Positions 50,279 to 56,219 of a stretch of 64,000 bases of DNA are shown here, piece by piece. How positions within the stretch are numbered: the first letter of the stretch is position 1; each line of letters starts with the position of its first letter. The notes under the pieces are model-generated. The model was not told where the DNA came from, made no database searches, and was given only the letters and a program-made list of their open reading frames with translations. Both the position numbers and the translations under genes were made by a program. Source of the stretch: Brooklawnia propionicigenes (lineage in GTDB: Bacteria; Actinomycetota; Actinomycetes; Propionibacteriales; Propionibacteriaceae); contig NZ_AP028056.1 of NCBI RefSeq assembly GCF_030297015.1, positions 1,064,939 through 1,128,938 on the forward strand. Direction: 5' to 3'.

Positions 50279-51123
50279 GGGCGCGCGCAACTCTCCAGGA
50301 GTTCTGCCATGGCCGCCTCTGGGTCATCGGGGAGGAGTTCGATGGTCTCGACGTTGAATCTCACGGAGAGAATCGTGCGCTGAACCTCACCCATGCCAAA
50401 CGAAGCGAGGTAGGATTTCGGCCCGACACGGCGCCCGTCGTCATAGACCTTCTCGTTACGCTCCTTATTCAGTCTGTAGAGCAAGTATCTCACATTGACA
50501 TCATTGAGCGAGTATCCCATGAAAAGGATGGACTTACCCAAAGCCTCGGCGCGCAGGCGGATGTCGATTGCGGAGTCTAGGCTCATGCGGTCGAAGTACT
50601 GAGATTCACTCATGACCAAGCTCTTGTGAGAGGTGAAATCACCGTGAAACTTCACCACCTGCACTTCCTCGTCACCCGGGCCAGCGGCGATGTCCAGGTA
50701 CGATGAGATCACTCGGGTCCGGAGACCGGCCTCTTGAAACGAGCGCTCCAATAGGTCATCGTAGTTGGTCGTGTAGACGACTCTCGGCCGCAAGTTGACC
50801 AGCGCGTGATGCACTCGGGATGGGACGAAGTTGGCTGTGGCTCGGGCGAACTCGCGGTTCAGCTTCGCCGCATAGGCTTCCCGGGTCTCCGGTCGGCTAA
50901 CCGCAAAATAGTAGTCGAACAGCTGAGGGAATGATCCCTGTGAGACAAAGACATCAGGCTCAAACCCCAGATCCGTGGCCAGCGCCTCGAGGAGAGACCG
51001 CCAGCTGGGAAGATGCGATGAAATCGATAGTCCTGAGCCCACAAACGGTATGACTCGCCCGCCCTTGAAATCGTTCTTCAGAGCAGCGACGGCCGTGTTG
51101 GATGAATCACGCCAGGATGACAC
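50275..51123 (-). CDS. SIR2-like NAD-consuming protein
   Basis: 282 aa from a GTG overlapping the kinase gene by 17 bp (an in-frame ATG at 51162 is the alternative). SIR2 motifs: RVIPFVGSGLSISSHLPSW (GxG and SxS loop), RVVYTTNYDDLLERSF (TTNYD), VVKFHGDFTSHKSLVM (catalytic His in KxHG) and ILFMGYSLNDVNVRYLL (GYSL-D). This SIR2_2 class acts as NADase in several anti-phage systems (Thoeris, DSR, SIR2-HerA). Here it is probably the killing effector or an NAD-dependent enzyme of the operon. Confidence 0.9.
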   Translation of the reverse strand: MSSWRDSSNTAVAALKNDFKGGRVIPFVGSGLSISSHLPSWRSLLEALATDLGFEPDVFVSQGSFPQLFDYYFAVSRPETREAYAAKLNREFARATANFVPSRVHHALVNLRPRVVYTTNYDDLLERSFQEAGLRTRVISSYLDIAAGPGDEEVQVVKFHGDFTSHKSLVMSESQYFDRMSLDSAIDIRLRAEALGKSILFMGYSLNDVNVRYLLYRLNKERNEKVYDDGRRVGPKSYLASFGMGEVQRTILSVRFNVETIELLPDDPEAAMAELLESCARP

Positions 51124-51625
51124 TTTGTACCACTCTTTCGAGATTATGATCAGGACTGCCATTCACGAGCACTAACTCTGCGTTCGCCGGCGCAGAATTT
51201 TCACGTATGGCGTGCGCCAGTCTGGCCTTGAACTGTGACGCGTCGTCATTACGGCTGGATAGCCTTTCCTCTATGAGACGAGGAGGATCGATTCTGAGAT
51301 GCACGTGGACCACTTCTGCAGCTCTCCGAAGATCGGCGACCCTCCACGTGGGGAGGGTCAGTGAGGCGAGAGTCGCTGGCTTCCGCAGTTCCGAAAGAAG
51401 AAGGCCATAGCGAAACCCAAATAGCTCGTCCCAGAAGAGTGATTGGGACTCGCGACTTGCTGCTTCCCGTTCGGAAAAGAAATGGTAGTCAAGTAGAGTC
51501 TCGTCGCTCCGTCGTGGTCGCGAAGTATACGGGCGCAGCTTGGCGATCGACGCATTTTGAAGGAGCAAGTCGGCCAGAGTCGTCTTTCCGGAGCCCGGCG
51601 CTCCCGTGATGGCCAAAATTCGCAT
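51107..51625 (-). CDS. Guanylate-kinase-like P-loop kinase
   Basis: 172 aa. Walker A ILAITGAPGSGKTTLADLLL at residues 3-22, then the guanylate-kinase NMP-binding block LRPYTSRPRRSDETLLDYHFF (YTSRPRR-x2-E-x4-DY-F), which binds GMP in true Gmk, and a late RLSSRNDDASQFKARLAHA segment resembling the lid. It therefore phosphorylates a nucleoside monophosphate or an analogue. GGGGG-rich Shine-Dalgarno before the ATG; first gene of the operon, whose promoter must lie in 51626-51750. Confidence 0.85.
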   Translation of the reverse strand: MRILAITGAPGSGKTTLADLLLQNASIAKLRPYTSRPRRSDETLLDYHFFSEREAASRESQSLFWDELFGFRYGLLLSELRKPATLASLTLPTWRVADLRRAAEVVHVHLRIDPPRLIEERLSSRNDDASQFKARLAHAIRENSAPANAELVLVNGSPDHNLERVVQSVILA

Positions 51626-52041
51626 GCCTGCCCCCCTCCGCGAGCCCGACCCCATCCAGAGCCGCGCATCCACCCATGGATCGACACTCTAGCCTCGATC
51701 TTTCGTTGCTCCGGGCTGTGTCCTGAAAGGGGCCAGCCAGCCCGCCAGCCGGACGACGGCACGGCCGGTGGCGGGGCAACTCGCCGTCCAGGGCGGACCG
51801 TCCCGGGCGGGGTGCGCCAGAAGCGGGATGAGGCTTGTTTCGCTGGGATTCGGGGTCTGGGACCGCTCCGGCTCGTCGGGGGTGGTTATTGACTGAAAGA
51901 GGGGCCCTGCGCGGCGCTGGGCCCTGTGCCCAGTGCTTCGCCTCGTCGGGCCAACTAACTAGGCACCGTTCTGGCTCCCCCACAAGCGCACTCTTGCGCG
52001 TGTCTCATGTGGTCAGTTGGGATTTCTGAGACACTGAGTCA
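51626..52041. other. Divergent intergenic region between kinase operon and recombinase gene
   Basis: About 415 bp without a credible gene. It must hold leftward control signals for the five-gene operon and rightward signals for the recombinase gene. Near 51990-52035 TGTGGTCAGTTGGGATTTCTGAGACACTGAG includes a TCTGAGACAC-type sequence close to the recombinase start. I could not define promoter hexamers with confidence. Confidence 0.4.
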
Positions 52042-52623
52042 GTGAGGCTCCTCGGATACACCCGCGTCACCGACAACCGAAGCGCGGCCATCCAGCTGGA
52101 CGCACTGACGTCCGCGGGGGTGAAGTCCCCCAACATCTTCTCTGACGTGACCACCGCCGCAAGGGAGACAACCGACCGCCCCGGCATGCGTCGCCTAACG
52201 GACAATGCGGAGGAAGGCGACACCGTCGTTGTGTGGCAGGTAGACCGCCTCGGCCGATCGCTAAGCGAGGCTCTTGAAACCGTAACCCTGCTGGTAGAAC
52301 GGGGCATTGGCGTCTGCTCTCTGCAAGACGGCATCGACCCAGGCACGGTCGACGGCCGCCAGATGCTGAATCTGCTGGTCCGCCTGGCCGAGTATGAACG
52401 AAACGTCAAAGGTGAGCGGATCGCGGCGGGTATGGCGGCCGCTCGGGAGTCGGGCACGAGACTCGGCCGACCGCCGGTCGATTCCGTGGTGATCCGTAAC
52501 AAGATCCGCGCAGTGGAAGAAGCGCGAGCCCGCGGTATGACCGCCGGCGACGCCGCGCAACTGGTGGGATGGAGCCGAGCCACCTTCTACAGGCACCAGC
52601 AAGAACACGGGTCCCAGCAATGA
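52042..52623 (+). CDS. Serine resolvase/invertase-like protein with Thr at the nucleophile site
   Basis: 193 aa, GTG start. Resolvase fold: LLGYTRVTDNRSAAIQLDAL at the start, FSDVTTAARETTDRPGMRRL, VVWQVDRLGRSLSEALE, GIGVCSLQDGIDPGTVDGRQ (in parts), RLAEYERNVKGERIAAGMAAARESG (in parts) and a C-terminal HTH ending AAQLVGWSRATFYRHQQ. In active enzymes the first motif is RVS with Ser10 as nucleophile; here it is RVT (codon ACC). The Arg residues of DRLGRS and ERxxxxERI are kept. Strand transfer is therefore doubtful. The stop overlaps the prepilin peptidase gene (ATGA). Confidence 0.9.
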   Translation: MRLLGYTRVTDNRSAAIQLDALTSAGVKSPNIFSDVTTAARETTDRPGMRRLTDNAEEGDTVVVWQVDRLGRSLSEALETVTLLVERGIGVCSLQDGIDPGTVDGRQMLNLLVRLAEYERNVKGERIAAGMAAARESGTRLGRPPVDSVVIRNKIRAVEEARARGMTAGDAAQLVGWSRATFYRHQQEHGSQQ

Positions 52624-53264
52624 CTCGCGACGATCTGATCCTCACCGCTGCCCTCACGATTCTCGGCGCCGTCATCGGCCTAGCCATCAGGTCGCGAGTC
52701 GCCACGCTCAACTACCGTCACGATGACGAAGCTCAACGGCCCCCTCCCGGGCCGCGCTGGTGGATCCCCGTCGCAACAGCAGCGGCCAGTGGACTCCTCG
52801 CGTGGCGGTTCGGAGTTGAGCGCTGGCCGCTGCTCCTACCCACACTGCCACTCGCTTGGTTCGGTCCATGGTTGTCTGCGATCGACCTCGACGTCCGCCG
52901 ACTGCCCAATCGCCTTCTTGCCGTCCACGGCGTCGTCGTGGCGGTAGGGGTGGGAGGCGCTGCTCTCATCAGTGGCGATCTCAACATCGCCATCCAAGCC
53001 GCCATCGGCGGGGTGGTCGCGTTCGTCGTCTTCTGGATCCTCGACCGGGTCCGGCCCGGCGGTTTCGGTTGGGGTGACGGCAAGTACATCCCGATCATTG
53101 GCGCCGCAACCGCAGCGGTCAGCCTTTCCGTCGCGTGGTGGGCGTTCCTGATCACCTGTCTGGCGGCCGTCCTGGCCACCCCGTTCCGTCGCCGGCGAAC
53201 CGCCTTCCCGTTCGGGCCATGGCTAGCCGTCGGGGCGTTGGCGGCCATCGCGCTGTTGGGATGA
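52620..53264 (+). CDS. Prepilin peptidase (A24 aspartic type)
   Basis: 214 aa with about six hydrophobic segments. The two catalytic Asp motifs are visible: WLSAIDLDVRRLPNRLL and GGFGWGDGKYIPIIG (normally FGxGDxK). The N-terminal methylase domain is absent, as in archaeal-like or TadV/element-encoded short peptidases. It processes prepilin-like signal peptides at the membrane. Coupled to the resolvase-like gene by ATGA; such pairs occur on actinobacterial conjugative elements, though the link is unexplained. Confidence 0.85.
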   Translation: MTRDDLILTAALTILGAVIGLAIRSRVATLNYRHDDEAQRPPPGPRWWIPVATAAASGLLAWRFGVERWPLLLPTLPLAWFGPWLSAIDLDVRRLPNRLLAVHGVVVAVGVGGAALISGDLNIAIQAAIGGVVAFVVFWILDRVRPGGFGWGDGKYIPIIGAATAAVSLSVAWWAFLITCLAAVLATPFRRRRTAFPFGPWLAVGALAAIALLG

Positions 53265-53302
53265 GGGGCGGCACTCGAATGGCCCAGCGGGCCATCGATC
53301 CT

Positions 53303-53950
53303 CTAGAGAACCTCGCCGGTAGCCGGGTCGATCAGGTCACCGCCATCCAAGAGCGTGAGTTGGTGCCCGGAAGCTCGAGGGTCTTCGTCGTGGGCGAGTG
53401 CGAACAGGTCAACCTCGAACGCTCGGAGTCGCAGGGCAGAACCCTCTTCGCTCGTGTGGCGGGTGTAGCGGCTGCGGCTGGGCCAGGGCTGGTGGTCGTC
53501 ATCGCATGACTGCTTGAGCCGCTGCCGCATCCGATCGATGAAGCCGGGCAAAACGTAGCGGTGCCAGTTCTCGAGGATGTCCGACGTCGGCGCGTGACCA
53601 GCTCGCCGGCGCTGGTCGGCCACCACGGCCAGCTCGTGGACGAGGTGCGGATGCAGCGGCCAGCAGGGCGGGATGCACCCGCCTCCCGAGCCCTCCCACA
53701 CGTACTCCGTGTTGATCCACTCCGCCACCTGGTCGAGCCACAGCCAGACCTCCCACCGCAGACCCCGCTCCAAGCACGTGGTCGGATCCCACGGGCGCGG
53801 CAGGTTGGCGGGGTTGCCCAACTTCTTCTTGCGCTCCTCGCTGCCATTCTGGGCGTCCCACAGATCGTGGTACGCCTTCTGGACCCGAGTACCCGGCGCC
53901 GGGAAGCCCACCACCAGCGGGCCAGCCTGGGTCGCCTGATCACCAGCCAT
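53303..53950 (-). CDS. Conjugative element protein, DUF4913-like
   Basis: 215 aa from the ATG at 53950, which overlaps the coupling-protein gene by 11 bp. Contains WEVWLWLDQVAEWINTEYVW, then CWPLHPHLVHELAVVADQRRRAG and NWHRYVLPGFIDRMRQRL: the 'W-x-HP-x-V-x-EL' pattern resembles DUF4913 proteins that accompany TraG on actinobacterial elements. The tail LTLLDGGDLIDPATGEVL is acidic. Role unknown; probably DNA processing or mating-bridge assembly. Confidence 0.65.
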   Translation of the reverse strand: MAGDQATQAGPLVVGFPAPGTRVQKAYHDLWDAQNGSEERKKKLGNPANLPRPWDPTTCLERGLRWEVWLWLDQVAEWINTEYVWEGSGGGCIPPCWPLHPHLVHELAVVADQRRRAGHAPTSDILENWHRYVLPGFIDRMRQRLKQSCDDDHQPWPSRSRYTRHTSEEGSALRLRAFEVDLFALAHDEDPRASGHQLTLLDGGDLIDPATGEVL

Positions 53951-55406
53951 GACGTTGCGCTTCCACGAGGGCGGCGGCGGTACGGGCCTCCACGTCACGG
54001 CCCCCGGCACGTCCTGCGGCAAGCTCCTCCCGAAGCGCTCGCTGTTGGCCCAGCAGCCGTCGGCCATCGCGTCCCTCGATGCACCGATGCAGCCGGGCGA
54101 TGATCGGTCTGGCATTCTCGGCTATGACGAGTGCCTGCTTGTCGGGCAGCTGACGGAGCTCCTCCGGACGCAGGATCGGGATCTCCTCGGAGTGGATCGT
54201 GCGCCCGCGTCCGCCGCCCAACTGCCACGACGACCGGGGCACACGCACACGTCCGACGAGGTCGGAGACCTCCTGGTTGAACGACACGTCCTTTGAGCCG
54301 CCGAACCACACGAGCACGTTGGTGAGCCCCACCAGGGCACGGGCCTCCTGTTCGCCGAAGATGGCCGCCAACTGCCGGAACGTCTGGGCCGCGTAGATGA
54401 ACGACAACCCGAGGGCCCGCTCGTTCGCCATCCGGGTCCGCAGCGTGGGCAGCGGCGCAGTGGAGGGCAGTTCATCCAGGCAGGCCAGCATGGGCGGGCA
54501 CAGGCGTCCGAACTGGCTGCCGTTGGCCTGTTGGATCGCAGTGTCGAGGACATGCTCGGCGACGGCGGTCATCAACGGGGACGCCGACGCGTACGGGTCC
54601 TCGCGGCCCAACAGGTAGATGGTCCCCCGGTTGCGGAGCACCTCGGCGACGTTGGTAGCGGGTCGCCCTTCCGTCGGCACGCAGCGGCGTCGGATGTCGT
54701 CTTGGAAGAACAGCGACATGGCCTGTTGGACTGTCGTGATTGTGTTCGCGCTCGTGCGTTCGTCACCGCGCAGCGCCCCTTGCAGAAGCCCGGCCCACAA
54801 GGGATCGGAGTGCGGATGTCTCCGCAGGATCTCCTCGGGCTGGGAGGTGGACAACGGCTTGGCCACCCACGCCAGCAGGTCATCCAGGGTCTTGCCGGTG
54901 AGGGCGGCTGCGTGGAAGTACGCCATCAGAACCTTCGCGGATTCGGCGGCGTAGAACCGGGCCGCTGCATCCCCGGAACCATGGCTCGTCCCATGGATGG
55001 TTCCTGCCGTGAACGCCTTCGCCCGGCGTTCGGACACCATGCGGTCGACGCACCCGGCGATCGGGTCCCACACCAGCTCGGGGAGGCCTGGAACGAGACC
55101 GAACGGATCCAAGACCACGCAGGGCCGGCCGACCTTGGAGCGCTCAGGCAGGGACAGAAGCAGGTCGTCGGGTTTGGTGAGAGTGACCATTGCGGCACCA
55201 GGAGCGCTGATGAGCGCGGGCGTCAGCAGGTCCAGCGTCTTGCCCGAACCCTGCGGGCCGATGACGCCGGCGGTCCGGTCCCACGGGCACCACAACTCAC
55301 CCGACCTTGGCTGGTGACCGGCGCCGATGCGCCAACCCACCTGGGCGGGGTCGAAGCGCGTGGCCATGTCCGGTCGGATTCGGCCGACTGATTGAGTCGC
55401 AGTCAT
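53940..55406 (-). CDS. Type IV coupling protein TraG/VirD4 (soluble ATPase part)
   Basis: 488 aa. Walker A at residues 49-57 (AGVIGPQGSGKTLDLL), GAAMVTLTKPDDLLL, PCVVLDPFGL, Walker B region PMLACLDELPSTAPLPTL and GLSFIYAAQTFRQLAAIFGEQEA (in parts: FIYAAQTFRQLAA), all as in VirD4/TraG ATPases that bring the relaxosome to the mating channel. There is no N-terminal TM segment; the membrane part is on the separate upstream gene. Start ATG with GGAGGG upstream. The reading frame extends 141 codons further upstream but overlaps that gene, so the shorter form is used. Confidence 0.9.
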   Translation of the reverse strand: MTATQSVGRIRPDMATRFDPAQVGWRIGAGHQPRSGELWCPWDRTAGVIGPQGSGKTLDLLTPALISAPGAAMVTLTKPDDLLLSLPERSKVGRPCVVLDPFGLVPGLPELVWDPIAGCVDRMVSERRAKAFTAGTIHGTSHGSGDAAARFYAAESAKVLMAYFHAAALTGKTLDDLLAWVAKPLSTSQPEEILRRHPHSDPLWAGLLQGALRGDERTSANTITTVQQAMSLFFQDDIRRRCVPTEGRPATNVAEVLRNRGTIYLLGREDPYASASPLMTAVAEHVLDTAIQQANGSQFGRLCPPMLACLDELPSTAPLPTLRTRMANERALGLSFIYAAQTFRQLAAIFGEQEARALVGLTNVLVWFGGSKDVSFNQEVSDLVGRVRVPRSSWQLGGGRGRTIHSEEIPILRPEELRQLPDKQALVIAENARPIIARLHRCIEGRDGRRLLGQQRALREELAAGRAGGRDVEARTAAALVEAQRHGW

Positions 55407-55864
55407 GGCTGGGCCCTCCGGTTGAGGGGATAGAGGTCCGGTCGAACGACGTGCCGCACCTTCCAGAGCCGGTCCTTGCCGAGGAGCTGGTGGGCTTCGG
55501 AGATCGACGCCATGCCGCGCATCCGCCCGGGGCCCCACTGCTGCCACCCCCTGACGCCGGCGACCGTGAACGCCAGGACCGTCAGCAGGCCCACGACGAC
55601 CAGCCAGCCCCAAACGGCTTCGGCGGTGGCCACCGGTTGGACGCCGGGCAGACCAGCGGCGCCGTCGCCGGCTAACACGCCTGGGACGCTGGTCACCCAC
55701 TTGTCGAAGGTCGGCCACCACCAACCGGCGCCGGCGAACCAGTTCGCGACCGACCGAGCCAACTGGCACACCGTCACCCCGACGAGGAGCACCGCACAGA
55801 TCACGACCAAGGGGAACTCCCATGTCCATGGGTACTGGTCCTGCACACGCTCCCGCTGCATCAC
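55403..55864 (-). CDS. Membrane protein, partner of the coupling protein
   Basis: 153 aa. Two TM segments: FPLVVICAVLLVGVTVCQLA (residues 17-36) and WLVVVGLLTVLAFTVAGV (residues 87-104). The C-terminal ISEAHQLLGKDRLWKVRHVVRPDLYP resembles the linker between the membrane domain and the ATPase of TraG proteins. Its stop overlaps the coupling protein start (ATGA); the two probably form a split TraG. First gene of this minus-strand block; no relaxase or VirB4 gene is visible. Confidence 0.75.
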   Translation of the reverse strand: MMQRERVQDQYPWTWEFPLVVICAVLLVGVTVCQLARSVANWFAGAGWWWPTFDKWVTSVPGVLAGDGAAGLPGVQPVATAEAVWGWLVVVGLLTVLAFTVAGVRGWQQWGPGRMRGMASISEAHQLLGKDRLWKVRHVVRPDLYPLNRRAQP

Positions 55865-56173
55865 GTCTCCTTTCGCGTCAACTGCCTAACGGAGTCAGGG
55901 ACGCGCTCGGGGACACATGGCCAGCCTCCTCTACGTCGACAATGTCAACTGCGCTCGCCCGGGACGCCAGCCTCAAGGCACGGCTGGCGAGCGAGCACCA
56001 ACCGCCTCACGACGCTCGGCCAGCGATCCTCGGATGAGGCGACGAAGCTCCGAAGGGCTCGAGAATGCCAGCGACGATCGAAAGCAAGCTCAATGCCCCC
56101 CGGCGTTACGGCATCAAATCCAGGGCGTCGTTGACACGAGAATCCGGCCGCCCGGCGAAGTGTGACACCACGC

Positions 56174-56210
56174 CCTCGATAGTGTTGGGTGATCCAGACA
56201 GCTATCGAGG
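56174..56210 (+). promoter_or_regulatory. Hairpin overlapping the Shine-Dalgarno of the helicase operon
   Basis: CCTCGATAG (56174-56182) and CTATCGAGG (56202-56210) form a perfect 9-bp inverted repeat with a 19-base loop. The second arm runs directly into GGGATTACC-GTG, so it covers part of the ribosome site (GAGGGGG) of the 56220 gene. It could be a translational switch or a repressor operator. The rest of 55865-56173 shows no gene. Confidence 0.55.
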
Positions 56211-56219
56211 GGGATTACC

